Assembly: GCF_003254545.1 (NCBI RefSeq)
Contig: NZ_QJRH01000073.1
Span: 558,001-622,000, forward strand
DNA length: 64,000 bases
From: Flavobacterium tistrianum
GTDB lineage: Bacteria; Bacteroidota; Bacteroidia; Flavobacteriales; Flavobacteriaceae
Direction of reading: 5' to 3'
The position numbers and the translations under genes were made by a program. The notes under the pieces were generated by a model. That model was not told the DNA's origin and ran no database searches. It was given only the letters and a program-made list of their open reading frames with translations. This document shows positions 9,884 to 17,540 of the stretch, in pieces. How positions within the stretch are numbered: the stretch's first letter is position 1; every line of letters begins with the position of its first letter.

Positions 9884-10264
9884 ATGAGTACTATTATTAA
9901 CGAAAATAGACTCCAGACAACTTTTAAAAACCTCGATCATAAGATTAGCAAGCTTAATGATCAGAAGATTGTCGCTTTTTTTGAATCTTTAGGATTATTG
10001 GAAAGAATAGATGTTCCGAAAGACTTTTTGAACTGGGAAAATATACTAATTGTTGTTCCTAATCGACATGTCTCTCATGAACTGAAATACTATAAATACA
10101 CGATTTCACGAATTTCATTCTTAACGAATCCTTACGCAGATCAGATTCATATTTTTGATCTCAAAGATTGGAAAAGCGCTTCGCAAAATAAAACACAGTT
10201 TCAGATTAGAGAAATGCTGAAAACGAGTTTTGGAGGTGTAAAAAAAGTGATTAAAGAGTCTTAA
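9884..10264 (+). CDS. Hypothetical protein, no recognised family
   Basis: A 126-residue protein with a clean ATG start and no signal peptide or membrane segment. It is predicted mixed alpha/beta, opening with a helical segment (TFKNLDHKISKLNDQKIVAFFESLG). It has the central motif ENILIVVPNRHVSHELKYYK and a C-terminal basic helix. I do not recognise it. Base composition and codon use look like the neighbours, so it is a real chromosomal gene rather than a shadow. It stands alone between the divergent GH2 gene and a repeat-filled gap. Confidence 0.65.
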   Translation: MSTIINENRLQTTFKNLDHKISKLNDQKIVAFFESLGLLERIDVPKDFLNWENILIVVPNRHVSHELKYYKYTISRISFLTNPYADQIHIFDLKDWKSASQNKTQFQIREMLKTSFGGVKKVIKES

Positions 10265-10326
10265 GAAAAGAATTAAAAATCTGGAATTAAAAATTAAAAG
10301 TCTGGCTGTTAGCTGGGCTTTTGTTT

Positions 10327-10500
10327 TTTAACCGCAAAGAGCGCAAAGGTTTACGCTAAGCACGCTACATTTTTAAAGAATCTCGCAAAGTCGCAGAGTC
10401 GCTAAGAATAATAAACTTTGCGACTTTGCGAGAGTTTTATTTTTCAAGTAAAAAACTTTGCGAACCTTGCGTAATTCTTAGCTCTCTTTGCGGTTAACGA
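10327..10500. repeat. CGCAAAG-family nested palindromic element
   Basis: The outer arms are TTAACCGCAAAGAGCGCAAA and its complement near CTCTCTTTGCGGTTAAC, which ends four bases from the TlpA-like gene stop. The inner arms are TCTCGCAAAGTCGCAGAGTC against GACTTTGCGAGA. Units of 8-9 bp (CGCAAAGTC, CGCAGAGTC, CGCTAAGAA) are tandem in each arm. The inner pair is the same family as the second layer of the element at 6587-6807. Confidence 0.8.
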
Positions 10501-10503
10501 AAA

Positions 10504-10998
10504 CTATTGCACTTCTAAAAGCTCTTTAATTTTTGCTTCTAAAGCCTGTCCGTGAATATTTTTTGCTAAAATGATTCCGTTTTTATCAATTAAAAAGTTT
10601 AACGGAATAGATTGAAGCATATAATCTCCTATAACTGGAGACTGCCAGTATTTCAAATCACTAACATTTGTCCAAGGCAATTTTGCTTTTGCAATTGCGC
10701 CTGTCCATAATGGCTTTTTAGTATCCATAGAAACTCCGTAGATTGATAATTTATCAGGATAAGCATTGTGCAGTTTTAGTAATAATGGCTGTTCTTTAAT
10801 GCATGGTCCGCACCATGAAGCCCAAAAATCGACTAAAGTCAATGAACCTCTTAGAGAAGAAAGCGCTACTTTTTCTCCTTTTGTATCTGGAAGATCAATT
10901 TCTGGAGCAATATCTCCAACATCTACACCTACAACTTGAGCTTTAGAATTGGTTATTACACAGCATAAGAATGCTACGATAAGTAAAGTTTTTTTCAT
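10504..10998 (-). CDS. TlpA/ResA-like thioredoxin-fold protein, exported
   Basis: A 164-residue protein with an N-terminal signal peptide (about residues 1-21) and a thioredoxin fold of the TlpA/AhpC-TSA type. The active site is FWASWCGPCIKEQP with Cys63 and Cys66. The cis-proline region is QSIPLNFLIDKNG. It probably acts in the periplasm as a disulfide reductase or thiol oxidoreductase, like ResA in cytochrome maturation, but the partner is unknown. It is a single-gene unit; the downstream gap holds a nested palindrome that begins right after the stop. Confidence 0.88.
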   Translation of the reverse strand: MKKTLLIVAFLCCVITNSKAQVVGVDVGDIAPEIDLPDTKGEKVALSSLRGSLTLVDFWASWCGPCIKEQPLLLKLHNAYPDKLSIYGVSMDTKKPLWTGAIAKAKLPWTNVSDLKYWQSPVIGDYMLQSIPLNFLIDKNGIILAKNIHGQALEAKIKELLEVQ

Positions 10999-11084
10999 AA
11001 TAGATTAAGTTTTGTTTATTCGGGGATTATTTTAATCTCATAAAGTTGCTGAGTTTTTATTACCATAAATTATTGATACTATTT

Positions 11085-11192
11085 GTCATTTCGACGAAGG
11101 AGAAATCTCCACGAGAAGCTCGACAAAGATTGGACATTCGTTGCGGAGTTACTTGCGGAGATTTCTCCTTCGTCGAAATGACATAAAATGAG
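11085..11192. repeat. GTCATTTCGACGAAGG-family palindromic element
   Basis: The left arm TTGTCATTTCGACGAAGGAG with AAATCTCC is inverted as GGAGATTT followed by CTCCTTCGTCGAAATGACA. The same family occurs at 32850-32996 and, diverged, at 24936-25033. The rest of the 345-base gap 10999-11343 carries only the ArsR promoter/operator at its right end. Confidence 0.8.
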
Positions 11193-11312
11193 TGTAAAAA
11201 CTGCGTATCTCAACGAGATTATAAAAAAACAAATATAAATTTTCTTTATTAAATTCCTCTCCATTTCATCATCCCTATCATAAAATTATCCTAAATATTT
11301 TTCTTCAAATCC

Positions 11313-11339
11313 ATATATCGGGAAAAGTCGATATATTTG
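11313..11339 (+). promoter_or_regulatory. ArsR-operon promoter with overlapping palindromic operator
   Basis: A perfect 8-bp inverted repeat, ATATATCG (11313-11320) and CGATATAT (11329-11336), with an 8-bp spacer. It overlaps an exact Bacteroidota -7 box TATATTTG (11332-11339). The box ends four bases before the ATG of the ArsR regulator at 11344. The arrangement is what is expected of an autorepressor operator and implies a nearly leaderless mRNA. No good -33 element is seen. Confidence 0.6.
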
Positions 11340-11343
11340 CACC

Positions 11344-11646
11344 ATGGAAACGATAGAAATTTTTAAAGCATTATCTAATAAGTCCCGACTGCAAATGTTG
11401 GAATGGCTAAAAGAACCAGAAATTAACTTTCCCGGTCAGCTAGAACATGCCGGATTTGAGCATGGAGTCTGCGTTGGGCAGATTCAAGCCAAAGCTGGTT
11501 TGACACAATCTACAGTATCTGAATACTTGTCTATTTTACAGCGCGCTGGTTTTATCGAAGCGAAACGCGTTGGACAATGGACTTATTATAAACGCAACGA
11601 AGGTGCCTTTGAAGCACTTAGTAAATTAATTCAATCAAATTTGTAA
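11344..11646 (+). CDS. ArsR-family helix-turn-helix regulator
   Basis: A 100-residue winged-helix protein. IFKALSNKSRLQMLEWL is the ArsR N-terminal helix pair, LTQSTVSEYLSILQRAGFIE the recognition helix, and GQWTYYKRN the wing. A single Cys (GVCVGQ) is present but no metal-binding ELCVCDL box, so sensing of metal is not supported; redox or electrophile sensing is possible. It is followed after seven bases by an old-yellow-enzyme gene, and its own promoter carries a perfect inverted repeat over the -7 box. It is therefore the likely repressor of this two-gene operon. Confidence 0.9.
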   Translation: METIEIFKALSNKSRLQMLEWLKEPEINFPGQLEHAGFEHGVCVGQIQAKAGLTQSTVSEYLSILQRAGFIEAKRVGQWTYYKRNEGAFEALSKLIQSNL

Positions 11647-11653
11647 AATTACT

Positions 11654-12760
11654 ATGAGTACAAACAACCTCTTTTCTGAATTTAACTTAAAGTCGTTAAA
11701 TCTGAAAAACCGAATCGTAATGGCGCCAATGACGCGCTCTTTTTCTCCTAACGGAGTTCCAACTGATGAAGTCGCAGCTTACTACCAAAAAAGAGCTGAA
11801 GGCGAAGTTGGATTAATTCTATCTGAAGGAACTGTTATTGACAGAAAATCTTCTTCTAATGATGCGAATGTTCCTCATTTTTATGGCGATTTAGCTTTAA
11901 ATGGCTGGAAAAAAGTTATTGATGAAGTTCATGCTGCAGGCGGAAAAATGGGACCGCAAATCTGGCATATGGGAATTATGGACAACCATCATTCTGGATG
12001 GGTTCCGCCAGTTCCGTTTGAAGGTCCGTCCGGATTAAACCGTCCTGATTTTAGAAATGGCGTTGCTATGACTGAAAAAGATATTGAAGATACTATTCTT
12101 GCTTTTGGAAAAGCTGCCGCAGATGCTAAAAAATTAGGATTTGATACTGTTGAAATTCACGGCGCACACGGCTATTTAATTGATCAGTTCTTTAGAGCTG
12201 AAACTAACTTGCGTGATGATATTTATGGCGGAAAAACTTTACCAGAACGTAACCGATTTGCAATTGAAGTCATTAAGGAAGTGAGAAGACAAGTTGGTGA
12301 TGATTTTGCTGTTATCATGCGATTCTCTCAATTTAAACCTTCTGATTACAATTATAAATTGGCTAAAAATCCACAGGAATTAGAAGCTTGGCTTACTCCT
12401 CTTGTTGATGCTGGTGTTGATATTATTCACGCTTCGCAACGTCGTTTCTGGGAACCAGAATTTGAAGGCTCTGATTTAAACTTTGCTGGATGGGCTAAGA
12501 AAGTAACTGGCGTTCCTACTATTACCGTGGGTTCTGTTGGTCTTTCAGGCGATTTTTTTGGTGCCTTTGCTGGAGAAAGCTCTCAACCAACTTCTTTAGA
12601 AGAATTAAACAGACGTTTCGATAGAGGCGATTTTGATTTAGTTGCTGTCGGGAGACCTCTTCTTTCTGATCCAAATTGGGTGGCTAAAATCAAAGCAGGA
12701 AAAACTGATGAATTAAAAGGTTTCAGTAAAGAAGCTTTGGGACAATTGGTTTTAGAATAA
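11654..12760 (+). CDS. NADH:flavin oxidoreductase / old yellow enzyme
   Basis: A 368-residue FMN-dependent ene-reductase that reduces alpha,beta-unsaturated carbonyls with NAD(P)H. The TIM barrel motifs are MAPMTRSFSPNGVPTDEVAAYYQKRA at the N-terminus and EIHGAHGYLIDQFFRAETNLRDDIYGG with His169, His172 and Tyr174 as substrate-binding and proton-donor residues. The FMN phosphate loop is VAVGRPLLSDPNW. It is cotranscribed with the ArsR regulator seven bases upstream, suggesting induction by an electrophile or xenobiotic. The terminator is at 12861-12893. Close relatives are annotated 12-oxophytodienoate reductase or N-ethylmaleimide reductase; the natural substrate is unknown. Confidence 0.92.
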   Translation: MSTNNLFSEFNLKSLNLKNRIVMAPMTRSFSPNGVPTDEVAAYYQKRAEGEVGLILSEGTVIDRKSSSNDANVPHFYGDLALNGWKKVIDEVHAAGGKMGPQIWHMGIMDNHHSGWVPPVPFEGPSGLNRPDFRNGVAMTEKDIEDTILAFGKAAADAKKLGFDTVEIHGAHGYLIDQFFRAETNLRDDIYGGKTLPERNRFAIEVIKEVRRQVGDDFAVIMRFSQFKPSDYNYKLAKNPQELEAWLTPLVDAGVDIIHASQRRFWEPEFEGSDLNFAGWAKKVTGVPTITVGSVGLSGDFFGAFAGESSQPTSLEELNRRFDRGDFDLVAVGRPLLSDPNWVAKIKAGKTDELKGFSKEALGQLVLE

Positions 12761-12769
12761 GTTTTTTTT

Positions 12770-12810
12770 AAGGTTCAAAGGGACAAAGGAACAAAGCTAC
12801 AAAGGTTTTT
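12770..12810. repeat. CAAAGG-family repeat arm after the old-yellow-enzyme gene
   Basis: AAGGTTCAAAGGGACAAAGG and further CAAAGG units start nine bases after the TAA stop. Its complement is in the element at 12933-13009, with the terminator at 12861-12893 between them. Confidence 0.65.
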
Positions 12811-12860
12811 TGCTAAACCGCTTATTCCTGATCTTGTAAATCAAACTATACTCAAATAAG

Positions 12861-12893
12861 AAAGGGATGAAGTTTAAAACATCATCCCTTTTT
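12861..12893 (+). terminator. Intrinsic terminator for the ArsR-OYE operon
   Basis: The stem AAGGGATGA / TCATCCCTT with an 11-base loop is followed by five T on the plus strand. It lies about 100 bases after the old-yellow-enzyme stop. Confidence 0.75.
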
Positions 12894-12932
12894 GAATATC
12901 TATAACTAACAAAATTTAGAAATTCAATTTTT

Positions 12933-13009
12933 TTAGGTTCAGAGTTGCAGAGGCACAAAGGGACAAAGTTTTGCCTCCGTACCTTTGTTCCTTTGAACCT
13001 TTGCCACTT
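12933..13009. repeat. CAAAGG-family palindromic element next to the acyltransferase stop
   Basis: The left arm AGGTTCAGAGTTGCAGAGG with CACAAAGGGACAAAG is inverted as CTTTGTTCCTTTGAACCT, then TTGCCAC. On the minus strand it begins immediately after the TAA stop of the acyltransferase gene (GTGGCAAAGGTTCAAAGG). Confidence 0.7.
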
Positions 13010-14147
13010 ATAAAGAAACTTTTCTTCTCTGAAATTTCTTCATCAGCCATTTTCTAACTGGTTCATCGTATAATTTTAAGCATACGAAAGCTAGAACGAT
13101 GCTTACGATTAAAACTCCAATTCCTTCCAGATAACCATTTACCATTGTGACTTTATTATCTACAACCCATGCTGTAAACCAATAAATTAATGGATAGTGC
13201 GTGATGTAAATTGGATAAGAAATATCACCTAATAGTTTGCAGATTTTTAATGAGAATTCATTTTTAATTTCTCCTCCTGCTCCAATTGCAACAATTATTG
13301 GGAAAATAATGATAATACATATTGATTCGTACAAACCATTGATCCAAAGGCTGTTTTCATCTCCAAATCTTGGCAAGGCTAAAACAATTGTTATCAGGAT
13401 ACTGCAAACCCAAAAAGCATTTTTTACATGGATTAATTTTCCTAAACGGCATAATAAAACTCCAGCAAAAAACGGGTATAATAAACGAGTAAAACCAACA
13501 TACATCTGTTCTACATTGAAAGACCATCCGCCGATAACGTCGCCTTTTGGTCCAAAAACAGTATAGTTAATTAACAGTCCGGCAAATATCAATACAAAAA
13601 CTGACATTACTTTATTCGAAAATTTACGGAAGATAACGGCGTACAAGATGTTTGCAATATATTCGAAAAAAAGCGACCATGCCGGACCATTTAAAGGATG
13701 CATTTCTCCCCAACCTCTAATTTCCATAGAAGGCGGAATTGGTAATAACGTAAAACCTATTACCATGGTTAAAATAACTTTCCAAGCTTCCATTCCTCCA
13801 ATCATCGGAAACAATATATCTGAAGCTTGAAAATAGTAAAATATAGCGCCAATGATCATTCCAAGAATTACCATTGGCTGTAAACGAATTAAACGGCGTT
13901 TGTAAAACTCCCATTGCCCCATTTTTACCCAACGGTCATCGTACGCGTAAGCGACTACAAATCCAGATAAAAGAAAGAAGAAATCAACGGCAAGATATCC
14001 GTGATTGATTATTTGAACGAAACGATTTCCGCCAGCAAAAGCTTCAAAAATGTGAAAAGCAACTACTAAAATAGCTGCAACACCACGCAGACCATCAAGT
14101 ATTTCGTAATGTTTTTTTGGTTTAATGTCAACTGAAATTGAACTCAT
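13008..14147 (-). CDS. Membrane acyltransferase 3 (OafA/YrhL family)
   Basis: A 379-residue integral membrane O-acyltransferase with about ten hydrophobic segments. The family hallmark LDGLRGVAAILVVAFHIFEA carries the catalytic His32. NHGYLAVDFFFLLSGFVVAYAY and KRRLIRLQPM are the other conserved blocks. The family transfers acetyl or other acyl groups to sugars of polysaccharides or glycopeptides at the membrane. It is not tightly linked to a glycosyltransferase cluster here. The neighbours are a DUF1349 protein upstream on the same strand and the convergent OYE operon, so the acceptor cannot be inferred. Confidence 0.9.
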   Translation of the reverse strand: MSSISVDIKPKKHYEILDGLRGVAAILVVAFHIFEAFAGGNRFVQIINHGYLAVDFFFLLSGFVVAYAYDDRWVKMGQWEFYKRRLIRLQPMVILGMIIGAIFYYFQASDILFPMIGGMEAWKVILTMVIGFTLLPIPPSMEIRGWGEMHPLNGPAWSLFFEYIANILYAVIFRKFSNKVMSVFVLIFAGLLINYTVFGPKGDVIGGWSFNVEQMYVGFTRLLYPFFAGVLLCRLGKLIHVKNAFWVCSILITIVLALPRFGDENSLWINGLYESICIIIIFPIIVAIGAGGEIKNEFSLKICKLLGDISYPIYITHYPLIYWFTAWVVDNKVTMVNGYLEGIGVLIVSIVLAFVCLKLYDEPVRKWLMKKFQRRKVSL

Positions 14148-14164
14148 TTATGTTTGGTTTAAGG

Positions 14165-14266
14165 TTAAGTTTTAATTGTAGATTGTAGATTGCAGATTTT
14201 AGATTTTCTGCATTCTTAAAATTTGAAAATTAAGTTTAGAATTTGGAATTTTTAAATTTAAATTTA
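14165..14266. repeat. TGTAGATT / GGAATTT simple repeat cluster
   Basis: The gap between the DUF1349 and acyltransferase genes holds tandem units TTGTAGATT, TTGCAGATT, TTTAGATT, then GAATTTGGAATTTTTAAATT. The second family recurs at 34772-34812 and the first at 34613-34640. Confidence 0.5.
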
Positions 14267-14268
14267 AT

Positions 14269-14916
14269 CTATTGGTGATTTTTAAGCCATTCTAATCTTC
14301 TCTGATCTGGCAAGTGTTTTACGGTGAAGTTTTCAAATTTAGCTTCAAAACCTTTTCCGTCTGGAGAAGCGGCCATTAAACCAACCATCACTGGCGTATT
14401 GTCTTGCAAAGGTGCATTTCTGGTCATGATATAGTTTTTATCATCAAAAGAGTAAAATACTTCGACAGCATCTAAACGGCGTACTGCTTTAATCCAGATA
14501 AAAGGCGGCGCTTTGTCTAAAGTCGTCACACTCCAATCACTTTTATCGTGTGTTACAACGGTGCTGACATTAAATTTTCCGTCAACAAACTCTACTCCTG
14601 TTTTAATATAATTCTTTTCATCAATACGAATCATCAATCCCATTTGATCAAAACGTGCGATGTAGTTTCCAGTCAATTTTACTTTTGCTTCAAATTCACC
14701 TCCATACGTTGCATAATAAAAAGGCGCATCATCTACTGTAAAACCATAATGAGAAATTCTCCAATAATCGCTGTTTGCAGTAACATTCATAATTAATGCA
14801 TTATTTTTAATTTCCCATTTTTCAGGTTCATTAAACCATTGCATTTTATTCAGGCTTTGTGCTGAAATATTTTTCGCAAAAAATAAAGTCAATATTGCAA
14901 TCGTAATTTTTTTCAT
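14269..14916 (-). CDS. DUF1349 exported protein (concanavalin-like beta sandwich)
   Basis: A 215-residue protein with a signal peptide (about 1-19, ending ISAQ) and a single DUF1349 domain. These are concanavalin A-like jelly rolls historically called regulation of enolase protein 1. Typical blocks are QMGLMIRIDEKNYIKTGVEFVDG, STVVTHDKSDWS, and VGLMAASPDGKGFEAKFENFTV. Bacteroidota versions are found with glycoside hydrolases and may bind carbohydrate or act as lyases/hydrolases; activity is unproven. It lies downstream of the GH3 beta-glucosidase on the same strand but is separated by a hairpin and a palindromic repeat. Confidence 0.87.
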   Translation of the reverse strand: MKKITIAILTLFFAKNISAQSLNKMQWFNEPEKWEIKNNALIMNVTANSDYWRISHYGFTVDDAPFYYATYGGEFEAKVKLTGNYIARFDQMGLMIRIDEKNYIKTGVEFVDGKFNVSTVVTHDKSDWSVTTLDKAPPFIWIKAVRRLDAVEVFYSFDDKNYIMTRNAPLQDNTPVMVGLMAASPDGKGFEAKFENFTVKHLPDQRRLEWLKNHQ

Positions 14917-14930
14917 GTTGTTTCTTTTTT

Positions 14931-15039
14931 TACCATTAAGATATTAAGAAAATTAAGTTTGACTTAATGAATCTACTCTTAATGCTTAAATATTAAGAAA
15001 ATAAAGCTTCTCTTTATGTTTCTTAATGTATAAATGGTG
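14931..15039. repeat. ATTAAGA-family palindromic element
   Basis: The arms ACCATTAAGATATTAAGAAA and TTTCTTAATGTATAAATGGT are imperfect complements. Between them are further TTAAG/CTTAA units (GACTTAATGA, TCTTAATGCTTAAATATTAA). It lies between GH3 and DUF1349 genes. Confidence 0.7.
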
Positions 15040-15056
15040 AATTTTTAACTAAAAGC

Positions 15057-15086
15057 AAAGCTGCAAATTTTTACACTTGCAGCTTT
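15057..15086 (-). terminator. Hairpin after the GH3 gene, possible terminator
   Basis: AAAGCTGCAA (15057-15066) pairs perfectly with TTGCAGCTTT (15077-15086), about 33 bases after the GH3 stop at 15119. The U-tract is weak in either direction. Confidence 0.5.
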
Positions 15087-15118
15087 ACAAACCAACCAAT
15101 TTTTAGAAATAAAAAAAC

Positions 15119-17335
15119 TTATTTAAGTGAAAAATTCACTTTAGATTTAATATCTGTTGATGAAGCACCAATAATTGCTTCGAAGTCACCAGGTTCAGCA
15201 ACCCAGTCGTGTTTTTTATCGTCAAAGAAACTTAAAGCCGTTTTATCAATTGTAAACGTTACTGTTTTTTCTTCTCCAGCTTTAAGAGCAACTTTCTCAA
15301 AACCTTTTAATTCTTTTACCGGACGAGGCAATGAAGATTTCAAATCGGCAATATATAATTGCACAACTTCAGATCCTTCTCTACTTCCTGTATTTTTTAC
15401 ATTAACAGAAAATGTGATTTTATCTCCAGCGTTTATTTGTTTTTTGTCTGCTGTTACTTTTCCGTAAGCAAAAGTCGTATAGCTTAAACCATGTCCAAAA
15501 GAAAATAACGGTTTGATTTTGTTTTTATCAACCCAACGGTAACCTACAAAAATTCCTTCGTTGTATTTTACTGAATCACCACCTGGGAATTCGCCTAAAG
15601 CGTGAGCTCCGTTATCAGATAATTTTACTGGGAAAGTGAAAGATAATTTTCCTGACGGATTCACATCTCCAACCAAAACATTTGCTAAAGCATTTCCAGC
15701 TTCTGTTCCTAAAAACCATCCTTGTACAATTCCTGGAACTTCTCTAATCCAAGGCATTGCAATTGCATTTCCAGAAATATTTACGAAAACAATGTTTTTG
15801 TTTACTTTCGCCAAATCACTGATTAACTTATCCTGACCATAAGATAAATTCAATTCTTTACGGTCGTGTCCTTCGTCATCTTGATTTGGACTTTTGTTCA
15901 ATCCACCAATGAAAAGAACAATGTCAGCATCTTTAGCCACTTTTAAAGCTTCTGCAGTTAACTCAGCTGGAGAACGTTTGTCTTCTAAACTTACTTTAGC
16001 CACAACTCCGTTATAATTGCTCGTTGGATCTCCTACATAACCTCTTGCGTAAACAATTTCCGCTTGATTTCCGATTCTTTTCTTCAAACCTTCTAATGGC
16101 GTGATTTCGTATCTTGCTTTAAGCGAAGAACTTCCTCCTCCAACAGTCATCATTTTAATAGCATTTTCTCCAATTACAGCAATCTTTTTAGTTTTAGAAA
16201 GATTGATTGGCAGAATATTGTTGTTGTTTTGCAATAAAACAATTCCTTCTTCAGCAATTTTGCGTCCTGCAATAGCATGCTCTTCTGTTCCAAAAGAACC
16301 AAAAGGACGATTTCTATCCATTGTAGTCAAGAAAGATAAACGAAGAATGCGACGCACTTTTTCATCTAATTCTTTTGTTCCAACTTCACCTTTTCTGATC
16401 ATTTCAGAATATGGTTTTGCTAAATAATAATTGTCATAAGCATTACTTGTTCCCCAAGAAAGACCGTTTGTCCAAGAACCAAATTCCATATCCAAACCGT
16501 TGTGAATAGCTTGTTTCGTATCGTTAACACCACCCCAGTCAGAAACTACAACTCCTTTGAAGCCCCATTCTCCGCGAAGAATATCATTTAACAAATATTC
16601 GTTATGGCAACATTGCTGACCTTTGTATTTATTGTAAGCTCCCATAATTGACCAAACATCACCTTCTTGAACTGCCGCTTTAAAAGCAGGAAGATAAATT
16701 TCGTACAATGCACGATCATCCACAATTACATCGACAGTATTACGTTTAGTTTCCTGATTGTTTAAGGCAAAATGTTTTACACAGGCAGCAACTCCATTAG
16801 ACTGCACTCCTTTAATATAAGGAACCACCATTTTTGAAGCTAAAAACGGATCTTCTCCCATATACTCGAAATTACGCCCGTTTAATGGACTTCTGTAAAT
16901 GTTTACTCCTGGCCCTAATAATACATTTTTGTTACGGTAACGCGCTTCTTCTCCAATAGATTTACCATATAAAGAAGCCAATTCTTTGTTCCATGTAGAT
17001 GAAAGTGCTGTAAGCGCTGGGAAAGCAATACAAGAGTCGTTTGTCCATCCTGCCTGATCCCATTCGTCCCATTTTACCTCTGCACGAATTCCGTGTGGTC
17101 CATCGGTCATCCAGTTTTCTGGAATTCCAAGGCGTTTTACACCTGGAGAACTAAATTTAGACTGCGCATGAATCATGGCAATTTTCTCTTCGGTAGTCAT
17201 TCGTTTAAGCGCATCTTCTACTCGCTCTTCAATCGGTTTTTTATCGTCTAGATAAACTGGAACTTTGTTCTGAGCATTCGTTCCTACAGAACTTAGTAAA
17301 AGTAAAACAACAATTGTTTTAACGTTTTTTAACAT
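15119..17335 (-). CDS. Glycoside hydrolase family 3 beta-glucosidase, exported
   Basis: A 738-residue enzyme with signal peptide (about 1-21, ending TNAQ). The N-terminal GH3 barrel spans about 35-345 and contains GRNFEYMGEDP, CVKHFALNNQE and the catalytic nucleophile Asp266 in GVVVSDWGG. The C-terminal GH3 sandwich (about 365-580, with GGLNKSPNQDDEGHDR) supplies the acid/base. A fibronectin III-like domain follows at 650-720 (GSREGSEVVQLYIAD then LKGFEKVALKAGE). Family members release terminal glucose or xylose from beta-linked oligosaccharides in the periplasm. It sits between a DUF6377 regulator and a DUF1349 protein, a small glycan-degradation locus without SusCD. Confidence 0.93.
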   Translation of the reverse strand: MLKNVKTIVVLLLLSSVGTNAQNKVPVYLDDKKPIEERVEDALKRMTTEEKIAMIHAQSKFSSPGVKRLGIPENWMTDGPHGIRAEVKWDEWDQAGWTNDSCIAFPALTALSSTWNKELASLYGKSIGEEARYRNKNVLLGPGVNIYRSPLNGRNFEYMGEDPFLASKMVVPYIKGVQSNGVAACVKHFALNNQETKRNTVDVIVDDRALYEIYLPAFKAAVQEGDVWSIMGAYNKYKGQQCCHNEYLLNDILRGEWGFKGVVVSDWGGVNDTKQAIHNGLDMEFGSWTNGLSWGTSNAYDNYYLAKPYSEMIRKGEVGTKELDEKVRRILRLSFLTTMDRNRPFGSFGTEEHAIAGRKIAEEGIVLLQNNNNILPINLSKTKKIAVIGENAIKMMTVGGGSSSLKARYEITPLEGLKKRIGNQAEIVYARGYVGDPTSNYNGVVAKVSLEDKRSPAELTAEALKVAKDADIVLFIGGLNKSPNQDDEGHDRKELNLSYGQDKLISDLAKVNKNIVFVNISGNAIAMPWIREVPGIVQGWFLGTEAGNALANVLVGDVNPSGKLSFTFPVKLSDNGAHALGEFPGGDSVKYNEGIFVGYRWVDKNKIKPLFSFGHGLSYTTFAYGKVTADKKQINAGDKITFSVNVKNTGSREGSEVVQLYIADLKSSLPRPVKELKGFEKVALKAGEEKTVTFTIDKTALSFFDDKKHDWVAEPGDFEAIIGASSTDIKSKVNFSLK

Positions 17336-17540
17336 AACAGTAATTATTAAAGCATTAGTTTATAATCAGGGAAAGTCTTTTTGAGAAAAACTTTTTTATC
17401 ATATTGTAAAACTAAAACGTTATCGTACAAGTTACATTTTTAGACAGAAAAAAGTAGTAGATTAAAAAATCAAATTATTGATTTACAAATACTTAAATTT
17501 TAAAATACACTAAAAAAAGTAGTGGTTTTAAAATAAATAT

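Noticed and set aside
11079-11264. Minus-strand frame of 61 codons
   Set aside because: Translation of the GTCATTTCGACGAAGG palindrome; the peptide includes CHFDEGEIS, a typical artefact of this repeat.
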